NCBI GenBank assembly: GCA_035653295.1
Contig: DASRCB010000417.1
Span: 1 to 58,062, forward strand
DNA from: DASRCB01 sp035653295
Lineage (GTDB): Bacteria > Acidobacteriota > Terriglobia > Bryobacterales > Bryobacteraceae
Direction of reading: 5' to 3'
Length of the DNA stretch: 58,062 bases
Every line of letters begins with the position of its first letter. Position 1 is the first letter of the stretch. The notes under the pieces were generated by a model. It was given only the letters and a program-made list of their open reading frames with translations, was not told where the DNA came from and did no database searches. Of the stretch, positions 33,965 through 44,080 are shown one piece after another. Made by a program: the position numbers and the translations under genes.

Positions 33965-34933
33965 ATGTCCTCCAACACGCCCAGTCCTTCAGCCGGCCCG
34001 GAACTGCGCTGGCATCCCTTTCTCCGGCAGTGGGTCGGAGTGGCGGCGCACCGCCAGGATCGGCCGCAGATGCCCGCCGACTGGTGCCCGTTCTGCCCCG
34101 GTTCCGGACGCGTGCCCGACCACTACGACGTCCTCATATATCCCAACGACTTTCCCGCGTTCAGCGAGGACGCCCGGCCCTTTTCCCCCCAAACGGGCCT
34201 GTACTGCAGCACCGGCGCCCGCGGCGCCTGCGATGTCGTGCTCTATTCGCCGAACCATCATCTGCTGCCGTCGCAATTGCCCCCGGAGCACTGGGAGAAA
34301 GTGGTCGACCTGTGGACCCATCGTACGGGCGAACTGAAGGCCATTCCGGAGGTGCAATACGTTCAGATCTTCGAAAACACGGGTGTCGCGATCGGGGTCA
34401 CGATGCCGCATCCTCACGGGCAGATCTACGCATTCCCGTTCCATCCACCGCTGGTGGAGACCGTGTTCGAATCCGCGCGGCAGCACGCCGGCGATTGTCT
34501 GTGGTGCACGGTGGTGAAAGACGAGATCGACAGCGGAGTTCGGGTGGTCGCCTCCAATAACAGCTTCATCGCCTTCGTTCCGTTCTGGGGTCGCTTTCCG
34601 ACGGAGGTTCAGATCACCGCGCGCCGGCACTTCGCGAATCTCGCCGACCTCACCGGCGCCGAGCGCCGCGATCTGGCTGCGATCATAAGTGTGGTCCGCC
34701 GGAAGTACGACAATCTGTATGGCTTCCCCATGCCCCTGATGATGCTGGTGCGCCAGGGGCCCAAGGAGCCGGCCCCCTGGTTTCATTTCCACATCGAGTT
34801 CTTCCCCATCCAGCGCAGTCCGAAGAAGCTGAAGTATCTGGCTGCGGTGGAGAGCGGCACGGGCACGTTTCTCAACGATACGCGTCCCGAGGCGCAGGCC
34901 GAAGCCCTGCGCCGCGCCGAGCCTGGCGGCTGA
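33965..34933 (+). CDS. galT: Galactose-1-phosphate uridylyltransferase-like protein
   Basis: The 322-residue HIT-superfamily protein carries the GalT active site HPHGQ (residues 149-153, catalytic His151), the zinc-type CPFC pair (41-44), PNDFPAF, IFENTGVAIGVTMPHPHGQIYAFPF and, in the C-terminal half, HFHIEFFPIQRS. It should move UMP between UDP-glucose and galactose 1-phosphate in the Leloir pathway. No other Leloir gene is here, so a related nucleotidyl transfer cannot be excluded. The ribosome binding site is weak (GAAGAG before ATG). Its end abuts the convergent rhomboid gene. Confidence 0.92.
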   Translation: MSSNTPSPSAGPELRWHPFLRQWVGVAAHRQDRPQMPADWCPFCPGSGRVPDHYDVLIYPNDFPAFSEDARPFSPQTGLYCSTGARGACDVVLYSPNHHLLPSQLPPEHWEKVVDLWTHRTGELKAIPEVQYVQIFENTGVAIGVTMPHPHGQIYAFPFHPPLVETVFESARQHAGDCLWCTVVKDEIDSGVRVVASNNSFIAFVPFWGRFPTEVQITARRHFANLADLTGAERRDLAAIISVVRRKYDNLYGFPMPLMMLVRQGPKEPAPWFHFHIEFFPIQRSPKKLKYLAAVESGTGTFLNDTRPEAQAEALRRAEPGG

Positions 34934-35764
34934 TCAGCGCGCCCCGGCCGCCGCGTTTACGGCCATTACCTCGCGCGCCATCATGACAAACGCGCCAACG
35001 GTCAGGAGCACGCAGATGGCGGCGACTACTCGGACCACCGGCTCGAGCCACATCGTCCGGGCGCGCGCCACGGGGAAGATGAAGGCGGTCACGAATCCCG
35101 CGGCAAGACCTCCGATATGCGCTGCATTGTCAATGGAGAAAAGTGGCAGCAGTCCCATCAGCAGTCCGTAAACGGCCCACCGGATATACAGAGACTTCAC
35201 TTCCGACCCCAGCGCCGTCTTCTCGCGCATTCCGTACGCGATCATGGCTCCGATCAGTCCGAAGATGCCGGCTGACGCGCCGATCGACAGCGCTCCCGAC
35301 CACCACGTGCTCGCAGCGAACCCGAAAACCGTCGCGGTGAAATAGAAGATCAGCATGCGGGCAGTCCCATAGGCCGCCTCGGCCTCCGCGCCGAGATCGA
35401 ACAGCACCCATGAGTTCATGAGGATGTGCAGGACTCCGCCGTGCAGAAATCCGGCGGTGATCAGGCGCCACGACTGGGCGCGCATGTAGGGCAGCGATAG
35501 CTTCGCGCCGAATATGGCCAGGACCTGATTGAACGGCCGGCCGGTATTCTGGCTGTACAGCCACGTCGCGGCGAACAGCGCGAAGTTGATGAGCAGAATC
35601 AAAACCGTGGTGAAGCGCGCCTGCGGAATCAGCCCGCCGAGGATCTCGCCGGGATTGCGCCTGTCCACCGCGCGCGGGCCGAGCTTCACCTCGCAGTAGG
35701 GACAAACGCGATCGCTGGTAGTGATAAAGGCCCGGCAATTCGGGCACATCCGCCGCTTGTCCAT
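34934..35764 (-). CDS. Rhomboid-family intramembrane serine protease with zinc-ribbon N-terminus
   Basis: The 276-residue protein starts with a cytoplasmic zinc ribbon (Cys7, Cys10, Cys21, Cys24 in CPNC and CPYC). A rhomboid domain of about six helices follows: WRLITAGFLHGGVLHILMNSWVLFDLG, the catalytic motif GASAG with Ser164, and AAHIGGLAAGF with His216. The Ser-His dyad is intact, so it is probably an active protease that cleaves membrane-helix substrates. I chose the ATG at 35764, with GAGAGTG upstream; an in-frame ATG four codons earlier is possible. Its start is 26 bases from the divergent M48 peptidase gene. Confidence 0.92.
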   Translation of the reverse strand: MDKRRMCPNCRAFITTSDRVCPYCEVKLGPRAVDRRNPGEILGGLIPQARFTTVLILLINFALFAATWLYSQNTGRPFNQVLAIFGAKLSLPYMRAQSWRLITAGFLHGGVLHILMNSWVLFDLGAEAEAAYGTARMLIFYFTATVFGFAASTWWSGALSIGASAGIFGLIGAMIAYGMREKTALGSEVKSLYIRWAVYGLLMGLLPLFSIDNAAHIGGLAAGFVTAFIFPVARARTMWLEPVVRVVAAICVLLTVGAFVMMAREVMAVNAAAGAR

Positions 35765-35790
35765 TTGCACTCTCATTCTACAATCCGAGT

Positions 35791-37056
35791 GTGCGAACAC
35801 TGCTGCGGCTGACCATTGTCGGCGCTCTGTTTCTTGCCTGCGCGCACGCGCAAACGCCCCTGCCGCTGGGCACGCCTCACGAATACACGCTGCCGCCCGA
35901 CAAGCTCGCTCAGGCGAAGGCGTTCGCCTTCATCGAAAACGTGCTCTATTTCGCGTCCACGGCGGCCACTCTCGCCGCCCTCGCGCTGCTGGTCTGGTTC
36001 CGCGCGGGCCCCGGCGTGCGCAACCGCATGGAGCGGATCTCGCAGCGGCCCACGCTCGTGGTCCTGCTGTCGGCGCTCGTGCTGTTGCTCATCATCACGG
36101 CGATCGGGCTGCCGTTCGACATATGGGGCCACACTGTCTCGCTGCGGTTTGGCATCTCGATTCAGAGCTGGGCCTCGTGGCTCTGGGACTGGATCAAAGC
36201 GGAACTGATCACGCTGTTGCTTGCGACGCTGGTTACGGCGGGTTTTTACTGGCTGCTGAGGCGCAGCCCGCGCCGCTGGTGGCTCTGGGCATGGCTCGTG
36301 TCTCTGCCGCTGACGGCCGCGACGGTGTTCCTCGAGCCGCTGATCATTGAGCCGCTGTTCAACCGCTTCGAGCCGCTGGCCTCAACGCATCCGGAGCTCG
36401 TCGCGCCGATCGAGCGCATTCTCGCGCGCGCCGGCGTGGCTATCCCGCGTGACCGGCTGTTCGAGATGATGGCCGGCGAAAAGACTACAGCGCTGAATGC
36501 CTACGTCACGGGAATCGGATCTTCGAAACGGGTCGTGCTTTACGACACCATCATTGCCGCCGAGCCCGCGGCGCCGCTCATGACCACCTTCGGCCACGAG
36601 CTGGGGCATTATGCTCTGGGCCACATTCGGCAGGGGATGGCTTTCAGCGCGGCGCTGAGCTTCGTCGGATTCCTGCTGTGCTACGCCATCGCCGGGTACG
36701 TCGCCCGCCGTTACGGCACTGCGCTGCAGATCCGCGGCCTTGCCGACATTGCCTCCGCGCCTCTGTTCGCGCTCATCGCTCTCGCGCTGGCTGTCGCAGC
36801 CGAGCCCATTGCCGACGGGTTTTCGCGCTGGCAGGAGCACCAGGCCGACATCTATTCTCTGGAGGTCACTCGCGGCGTCATTCCGGACAACGGCGCCGCA
36901 GCGGCCCGGGCGTTTCAGATCGAAGGCGAGCGCGATCTGGCCGATCCCACGCCGAACCCCTTCATCGTGTTCTGGCTCTACACTCACCCGCCCGTCGCCG
37001 ACCGCCTGCGCTTTGCGCTGGCATACCACCCAGCGGTCCCGAAATGCGTGCGGTGA
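35791..37056 (+). CDS. M48-family (Ste24-like) membrane metalloprotease
   Basis: The 421-residue protein has a signal or first helix (TLLRLTIVGALFLACAHAQ), several further membrane segments (VLYFASTAATLAALALLVWF, LVVLLSALVLLLIITAIGLPF, ITLLLATLVTAGFYWLL) and the zinc motif HELGH at residues 269-273. The downstream Glu ligand is in EHQADIYSLE. The layout fits CAAX prenyl protease 1 / Ste24, which in bacteria act in membrane-protein quality control. The start is GTG at 35791. Only 26 bases separate it from the divergent rhomboid gene, so their promoters must overlap each other or the coding ends. Confidence 0.93.
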   Translation: MRTLLRLTIVGALFLACAHAQTPLPLGTPHEYTLPPDKLAQAKAFAFIENVLYFASTAATLAALALLVWFRAGPGVRNRMERISQRPTLVVLLSALVLLLIITAIGLPFDIWGHTVSLRFGISIQSWASWLWDWIKAELITLLLATLVTAGFYWLLRRSPRRWWLWAWLVSLPLTAATVFLEPLIIEPLFNRFEPLASTHPELVAPIERILARAGVAIPRDRLFEMMAGEKTTALNAYVTGIGSSKRVVLYDTIIAAEPAAPLMTTFGHELGHYALGHIRQGMAFSAALSFVGFLLCYAIAGYVARRYGTALQIRGLADIASAPLFALIALALAVAAEPIADGFSRWQEHQADIYSLEVTRGVIPDNGAAAARAFQIEGERDLADPTPNPFIVFWLYTHPPVADRLRFALAYHPAVPKCVR

Positions 37057-37064
37057 GCGTTTCA

Positions 37065-37099
37065 TTTTGGCCACTCCAGTTCCGTGGCGGAACCCAAAA
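37065..37099 (+). terminator. Hairpin after the M48 gene
   Basis: GTTCCG (37079-37084) pairs with CGGAAC (37088-37093) around TGG, and TTTTGG (37065-37070) pairs with CCAAAA (37094-37099) outside it. The compound stem lies just after the M48 stop and could end transcription in either direction. Confidence 0.45.
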
Positions 37100-37133
37100 G
37101 ACGCTAACTCGCTGCAAACCGGCGCCCACCGTC

Positions 37134-37149
37134 TGGCACGCGTCATGCT
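37134..37149 (+). promoter_or_regulatory. Sigma54-like -24/-12 promoter before the hook-protein gene
   Basis: TGGCACG-N4-ATGCT matches the sigma54 consensus TGGCACG-N4-TTGCW with one mismatch. The GG (37135-37136) and GC (37147-37148) doublets are separated by the required 12 bases. The predicted start of transcription near 37160 is only about five bases before the ATG at 37165, which is unusual and lowers confidence. Confidence 0.4.
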
Positions 37150-37164
37150 CTTCTGCATGCCGGT

Positions 37165-38370
37165 ATGGGCAGCGTCTACTTCACCGGTCTCAGCGGCCTG
37201 AATGGGTATTCGTCCGCAATCGACACGGTTGCCAACAATTTGGCCAATCTTCAGACGACCGGGTATAAGGCAAACGAAGTCGAGTTCAGCGATCTGCTGG
37301 CGCAGTCCATGCGGTTCGACGAACCGTCAACCGGTATCGGGGTTGGAAAGCCGGCCAGCGTGATGCAGTTCATGCAGGGCGGCATTCAGAATTCGCAATC
37401 GCCGCTGGCCTGCTCTATTTCCGGGGCCGGCTATTTCGTCACCACCAACGGGCGCGAGCCGCTGTATACTCGTGACGGCAATTTTCAGCTTGGGCTCGAC
37501 GCGTCAGGCGCGCCGGTTCTGACCACGGCGTCGGGCAACATCGTCGAGGGCTACAGCCTCGGGGCTGACGGAAGGCCCGATCTCACCAAACTGGGTGAAA
37601 TCGTGCTGCCCGACTCTCGCCCAGCGACGGCGACCAGCGCGGTGCAGTTCAGCGGCAACCTGGACGCGGGAACCGCCGCGGGAGGGCAGGCGTTGTTCCC
37701 GGTCACGATCTATGACTCCGCCGGAAACGCCAATACGCTGCAGCTGTCCTTCGCGAAAGGCGCAGCGCCTGGTGAGTGGACGCTTAAGACGATTGTCAAT
37801 GGCATCCAGTCAGGGGCGGGGACGGCGATTCAGTTCGACAGCAGCGGCAACGCGGTGAATGTGCCGGCTACCATTCCCATCGGTGTCTCCGGGCAAACGT
37901 TGAATTTGTCGATGCCCACCATCACGCAGGTTGCGGCGCCGTCGAGCGTCATGCAAATCGCTCAGAACGGCGAAACCGGAGCTTCGGTGACCGGATATAC
38001 GATGGGCAATAACGGCGTGGTATACGCGCAAACCACCGATTTGGCCGATGTCCCGATCGGCGAGGTGGCCCTGGCGAACATCGCCAACCCGCAGAGCATG
38101 ATCGATACCGGCGGTGGGAATTTTGCAGTCACTCAGAACACCATGGGATATGCCACCCTGTCCAGTAACACACCGTCGGCGGGGCCGTATTTCGGGGATG
38201 CGCAGACGTTCGGATCGGAGGTGACAGCCCACAGCCTGGAGCAGTCGACCTCGGACGCCGCCACCCAGTTCACCGACCTGATCACGTACCAGCGCGGATA
38301 CGAGATGACGGCCAAAGCCATTACCACCGGCGATCAGATGCGGCAGGACCTGCTGAATCTGGTGCAATAA
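37165..38370 (+). CDS. flgE: Flagellar hook-type protein (FlgE/F/G family)
   Basis: The 401-residue protein begins with the rod/hook N-terminal motif (TGLSGLNGYSSAIDTVANNL, then ANLQTTGYKANEVEF) and ends with the matching C-terminal motif (ITYQRGYEMTAKAITTGDQM). Between them are the FlgE-type body segments (SGAGYFVTTNGREPLYTRDG, FQLGLDASGAPVLTTASGN, TIYDSAGNANTLQLSF). The length fits hook protein FlgE better than FlgF or FlgG. It builds the extracellular hook after export through the flagellar type III apparatus. No other flagellar gene is present in the window, so its partners must lie elsewhere. It has a sigma54-like motif upstream. Confidence 0.85.
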   Translation: MGSVYFTGLSGLNGYSSAIDTVANNLANLQTTGYKANEVEFSDLLAQSMRFDEPSTGIGVGKPASVMQFMQGGIQNSQSPLACSISGAGYFVTTNGREPLYTRDGNFQLGLDASGAPVLTTASGNIVEGYSLGADGRPDLTKLGEIVLPDSRPATATSAVQFSGNLDAGTAAGGQALFPVTIYDSAGNANTLQLSFAKGAAPGEWTLKTIVNGIQSGAGTAIQFDSSGNAVNVPATIPIGVSGQTLNLSMPTITQVAAPSSVMQIAQNGETGASVTGYTMGNNGVVYAQTTDLADVPIGEVALANIANPQSMIDTGGGNFAVTQNTMGYATLSSNTPSAGPYFGDAQTFGSEVTAHSLEQSTSDAATQFTDLITYQRGYEMTAKAITTGDQMRQDLLNLVQ

Positions 38371-38730
38371 GCCGCAGCTACACCTGCGCGGTGAACAGCG
38401 CCAGATCGCATATCCCGACACTGCCCACGGCCGGCGATGGCCAGCGTGCGATCGCGCTTTCCGAAGGCGTGGGAAGACATCATTCTTCTAACGTTTTCGT
38501 CGCAATCTTGACTGTGAGTCAGCTCACCGGTGCAGGCGGCGGTTTGCCGGCGAATTGATAAACAATTCATCTTACCGACATTATTCTTGGTCTGATTACT
38601 TCTCGCGTTGCGAGACTTACGCTGTTTACAAATAGACTGCTTCATTGCACTTATGCACCAATATTTTACGAGTTAGTAATTGAGCACCATAACTCGCGTC
38701 TGCTAGCATCAGGCATCCAGACGCTCACTC
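38371..38730. promoter_or_regulatory. AT-rich intergenic region with a promoter for the EXORDIUM-like gene
   Basis: The 360-base gap is visibly richer in A and T than its surroundings, especially 38470-38720. TTGAGC (38680-38685) and TAGCAT (38704-38709), the latter preceded by TGC as an extended -10, are 18 bases apart. Transcription would start near 38716, leaving a leader of about 15 bases without a Shine-Dalgarno motif. No gene is supported here. Confidence 0.45.
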
Positions 38731-41358
38731 ATGAACACAAAACAACCATTTCGAAAATTAATCACGACAGTATTGTCGATCGTGGCTTCGACATTTGCAG
38801 GCGTTGCGCAGGATGGACAGGCGTCGTTAGCAGCGGTGACCGCCGCTCATCAGTTCACCGGGTCCGGACTTGCGGACACGTGGCTGACGATCCGCGGCGA
38901 AGTCGTGCAGTTCCGGCCTGACGGCACTGTCGCATACACGAGCGCGAAGGGCGAGGCGCACACCGGAACGTGGTCCGTATCGAGTGGAGCGCTGTATCTG
39001 ACGTGGACGGACCAGACGCCGGCTCCCGTGGTTGCCATGACGGTTACGGCCTTTGACAGCGACCACTTTAACGTCGAGAGCTACGGCGGAAAGGCGCACT
39101 CGGAGTTCGTCCGACAGTCCGCCGCCGGGAGTTCGCCCGGCCCGACTTCCGATGCACCGCTGTCGACCTCGCTTTCCGGCGCGATCGCGGCCGCAGGCAC
39201 CCCGCACCTCAACAATCATGGCGGGCCAGTCGCAGGGCACACCTCGCTGCACGTTATGTACTGGAGCAGCGACTGGGACGGATTCAATCAGCCGAATTTC
39301 AGCCAGAAGAACGTCAACGGTTTTCTTTCCGACTGGCTGAAGAGCGATTACTTCGACACCTCGGGGCAGGAGTACGGGGTTCACAGCGGGCACTTCGCGG
39401 ACGCGAACCAGAACTTCTTCCTGCTTCCGGCGCCGGGGACATCGGTGAACTCGCTTTCGATTCACTCCTGGGCGACGGCGATGATCCAGACGCCTGGAAC
39501 CGGTGTTCCGTTTCCGTGCTCGAATGACGACGTCTACGCAGTCATGCTTCCGCCGCAGACGGAAATCGATAACAAGCTGAACCACACCTGCAGCTCATTC
39601 GGCGCTTACCACCTGTTCACGCCGATACTCGTGCCACCCTTCGTTTGCGGACTGACGGACCTCGGCGGTATTCACATTTCGCCGTACACGATCATCCCTT
39701 CCCAGTGCGCGACGAAGGATCCGGGACCGAGCGGATTCTACAACAACTTCGATGAGCTGACGATGCTCATGACTCACGAGACGATCGAGGCTGCTACCGA
39801 TCCCATCGACTCGTTCCTGACCAACGTACCCTTGATCGGGGATGTTCTTTCGCTGATTCTGGACCTTATCAACGCGGATCCCGCGTGGTTCGACAACAAC
39901 GCCGGAAACCTGTTTACCGAGAGCGAGTCCGCGGACATCTGCGAATTCAGTCCGCACAAGCCGGAGGTGTGGCTGAATAACTCACTGGTTGCGGCTTACT
40001 GGTCCAATAAGAAGAACGACTGCGCCGCCGGACCCGGGGTAGTCCGGGATTTCACGCTTGCCCAGACCGGGGTCCCGGCCGGTATTCCGGTCCGGGTAAC
40101 ATTCGATTCCCGCACGCCTGATGTCAATCATGGCGCCGGCTTCAGCATCCAGGTGGCCACGAACACTTCGCACAGCTACAGCTTCCCAGCCACGGTGATC
40201 GGCCCAACCGCGGGAACCCGTTTCACGACAAGCCAGCCGCCGGCGACGGTCAATGTTACAGATACGTTCGCCGTGACGGCCTCGTACCACTCGCAGTTTC
40301 TTTTGACCGTCAATACCAGCCCGGCGGCCGCGGCCACGGGGAATGCCAGCCTCACTCCCACCGATTTCCACGACGCAGGGCAGATCACCATTCACGCCGA
40401 TCAGGATGTGCCGATAACAACGGGGACGCGCTATGACTTCGCTTCATGGGGCGGCGACATCTCAGCCGCGACGCCTGATTTCAGCTTCACGCTTTCCGCG
40501 CCCACCACGGCCACCGCGAACTACACCCTCCAGGATCTCGTGAATTTCAACAGCAACGGGATTCCCAACGGCACACCATGGCGCGTGACCGTGGATGGCG
40601 CGCAACATCCAGGGCCTTTCGGAGACTGGGTGAATCAGGGCAGCGCGGTTCACTATTCGTATCAGGTGGTTGTTCCGGCGCTGACCGCGGGGACGTGCTT
40701 TGTACTTACGGGCGTTTCGCCAGCTTCGCCACTGACGGTCAGCAATCCCGCGACCGTGACCGGCACGTATGCAACGCAGACAGTACCGCAGGCGATCACG
40801 AATTACCGGCTGCTGAAGACTCAGCCTGCGGCCGGGGGGCTGACGTTGCTTACGTATACGGCCGACGCCGTGAACTGCGGTAAGGCGTTTACTTCCATCA
40901 GCGCGCGCGTGGACAGTCTCGAGCCTGGCGTTACGCCCGTGTCCGGGTTCCGCACGCTCGGTTTCGCGGCGGTGGCGGCGAACAGCCAGACGAGCTCCGC
41001 CGATGTGTTCGAGCTTCTCGTAAAACCGGGTGTGACGGTGGACCTGAACAAGCTCGTGTGGTCGTTCCGAACGCTGCCCGGTGCGCCACAAGCAGTCGCC
41101 GGCCCGACGCAGACCGTGAAGGTGGGCGCGACGGTCACGCTCGACGGCAGTGGCTCCATGGACAACGGCGGAGGACCGCTGACTTACGCCTGGACACTGC
41201 TGTCGGTTCCAGCCGGCTCGAAAGCCCGGCTTCAGAACACGCCAGGACCGATTACCACATTCGTTGCGGATATGCCGGGCGCGTATGTGGCCCGGCTGGA
41301 GGTGATCACCGGTATCGGGTCGAGCAGCGATACGGTGACGATCACTGCCGCACAGTAG
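38731..41358 (+). CDS. EXORDIUM-like secreted protein with C-terminal PKD domain
   Basis: The 875-residue protein has a signal peptide (KLITTVLSIVASTFAGVAQ) and a lipocalin-like small domain near residues 35-125 (AHQFTGSGLADTWLTIRGEV, GTWSVSSGALYLTWTDQ). A domain resembling plant EXORDIUM/phosphate-induced proteins then follows (LNNHGGPVAGHTSLHVMYWS, MLMTHETIEAATDP). The HETIEAATDP segment has a His-Glu-x-x-Glu arrangement that could bind metal. Repeated beta domains come next, and a PKD-like module (AVAGPTQTVKVGATVTLDGS, then PLTYAWTLLSVPAGSKA) closes it. It is probably extracellular and may be an adhesin or hydrolase; I cannot assign a reaction. Base composition and the weak ribosome binding site differ from its neighbours, which may indicate transfer. 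Confidence 0.75.
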   Translation: MNTKQPFRKLITTVLSIVASTFAGVAQDGQASLAAVTAAHQFTGSGLADTWLTIRGEVVQFRPDGTVAYTSAKGEAHTGTWSVSSGALYLTWTDQTPAPVVAMTVTAFDSDHFNVESYGGKAHSEFVRQSAAGSSPGPTSDAPLSTSLSGAIAAAGTPHLNNHGGPVAGHTSLHVMYWSSDWDGFNQPNFSQKNVNGFLSDWLKSDYFDTSGQEYGVHSGHFADANQNFFLLPAPGTSVNSLSIHSWATAMIQTPGTGVPFPCSNDDVYAVMLPPQTEIDNKLNHTCSSFGAYHLFTPILVPPFVCGLTDLGGIHISPYTIIPSQCATKDPGPSGFYNNFDELTMLMTHETIEAATDPIDSFLTNVPLIGDVLSLILDLINADPAWFDNNAGNLFTESESADICEFSPHKPEVWLNNSLVAAYWSNKKNDCAAGPGVVRDFTLAQTGVPAGIPVRVTFDSRTPDVNHGAGFSIQVATNTSHSYSFPATVIGPTAGTRFTTSQPPATVNVTDTFAVTASYHSQFLLTVNTSPAAAATGNASLTPTDFHDAGQITIHADQDVPITTGTRYDFASWGGDISAATPDFSFTLSAPTTATANYTLQDLVNFNSNGIPNGTPWRVTVDGAQHPGPFGDWVNQGSAVHYSYQVVVPALTAGTCFVLTGVSPASPLTVSNPATVTGTYATQTVPQAITNYRLLKTQPAAGGLTLLTYTADAVNCGKAFTSISARVDSLEPGVTPVSGFRTLGFAAVAANSQTSSADVFELLVKPGVTVDLNKLVWSFRTLPGAPQAVAGPTQTVKVGATVTLDGSGSMDNGGGPLTYAWTLLSVPAGSKARLQNTPGPITTFVADMPGAYVARLEVITGIGSSSDTVTITAAQ

Positions 41359-41374
41359 CCGCCGGCGGACAAGG

Positions 41375-41396
41375 GGACAGGCGGAAGCGCCTGTCC
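41375..41396. terminator. Hairpin between convergent EXORDIUM-like gene and the coxD end
   Basis: GGACAGGCG (41375-41383) and CGCCTGTCC (41388-41396) form a perfect nine-base stem with a GAAG loop, flanked by GGG and CTCC. It lies between two convergent stops and could terminate or protect both transcripts. It also resembles a common dispersed palindrome. Confidence 0.55.
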
Positions 41397-41413
41397 TCCT
41401 CAGCGGACGAGCT

Positions 41414-41758
41414 TCACGGCCCCGGGCGCCAGATGTGGCCCTCGGGGAGCCAGCCGCGGCTCATGTAATCATTCAGAGTCAGCGCGAGCAGGATGAGAAG
41501 CCAAACGAATCCGCCGGCCACGAACAGCCTGGTGAGATTGTTTTCCTGCTTCACGTGCATGAAGAACAGCACCACCAGGCTCATCTTGAAAAAGGCGATC
41601 ATCAGCGCCACGACGATGTTCCAGGGCCCGAGGTCGATCAGCGCGACGCCGTACGTGAGGCCCGTACAGCCCAGCAGCGCGAGCCAGATGATGACGTAGG
41701 TGCGGACCGGTACAACCGGATGGCCGGCGTGCTCCGCGTGATCGGAATGGTTAGCCAT
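41414..41758 (-). CDS. coxD: Cytochrome c oxidase subunit IV-like protein
   Basis: The 114-residue protein has a His-rich start (MANHSDHAEHAGHP) and three membrane helices (TYVIIWLALLGCTGLTYGVAL, WNIVVALMIAFFKMSLVVLFFMHV, LFVAGGFVWLLILLALTL), with the FFMHVK signature of bacterial subunit IV/CyoD-like proteins. It is the last gene of the respiratory operon; its ATG overlaps the coxC stop as TGATG. It helps assembly or stability of the oxidase. Confidence 0.9.
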   Translation of the reverse strand: MANHSDHAEHAGHPVVPVRTYVIIWLALLGCTGLTYGVALIDLGPWNIVVALMIAFFKMSLVVLFFMHVKQENNLTRLFVAGGFVWLLILLALTLNDYMSRGWLPEGHIWRPGP

Positions 41759-42445
41759 CAGCCGTGTGCTCCTATCAGGTACAGCAGGGGGAAGAGGAAA
41801 ATCCAGACGATGTCGACGAAATGCCAGTACAGGCCCGTGATTTCGACGGGCGAGTAATATTGAGGACCGAACAGCGTAGTCTCGTTCTTGATCAGGAGCC
41901 AGCTCAGCAGCCCCAGTCCCACGAACATGTGCAGGGCGTGGAAGCCGGTCATGAAGAAGTAGAAACAGAACAGTATCTGCGCGTTGTAGAAGAACTCCGG
42001 GTGCTCGGGGTACTGGAAGTTCAGCCATGGCACCAGATGATCCTTCCAGTGCAGATAGTATTCCGTGAACTTGACGCCGATGAAAGCCAGACCAAAGATC
42101 ATGGTCAGCACCAGCATCCACCGGACCAGTTTCCTGCTCCCAAGATGCGCCGAGCGCACCGCCAGGGCCATGGTCAAACTGCTGCAGATGAGCACCGCCG
42201 TGTTCGTCGCGCCGAGCCATGGGATCATGTGCCGGCTGGTTGAAGCAAAGGCGTCCGGATACATGGAGCGGTACACGGTGTAGGCGCCGAACATGCCGCC
42301 GAAGAACATGATTTCGGTCAGCAGGAACACCCACATGCCCAGCGTCGAGGACTCGAACTGCTGACCCATGTCCTCGAAGTGATGCCGGAGGAACGGGGAG
42401 TGCTCGTGCTCGACTAAAGTGCCCGGATTGAGGTCAGCGGCCTGA

Positions 42446-42453
<8 letters not shown>
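41758..42453 (-). CDS. coxC: Cytochrome c oxidase subunit III
   Basis: The 231-residue protein has five or so membrane helices with subunit III signatures (TLGMWVFLLTEIMFFGGMFGAY, FYFFMTGFHALHMFVGLGLLSWLL, YYSPVEITGLYWHFVDIVWIFLFPLLYL). Subunit III stabilises the catalytic core and proton uptake. I chose the TTG at 42453 because GAGGAGGAG precedes it and the reading overlaps the coxA stop by eight bases; no ATG serves as well. It is followed directly by coxD. Confidence 0.93.
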
Positions 42454-44076
<1,623 letters not shown>

Positions 44077-44080
<4 letters not shown>

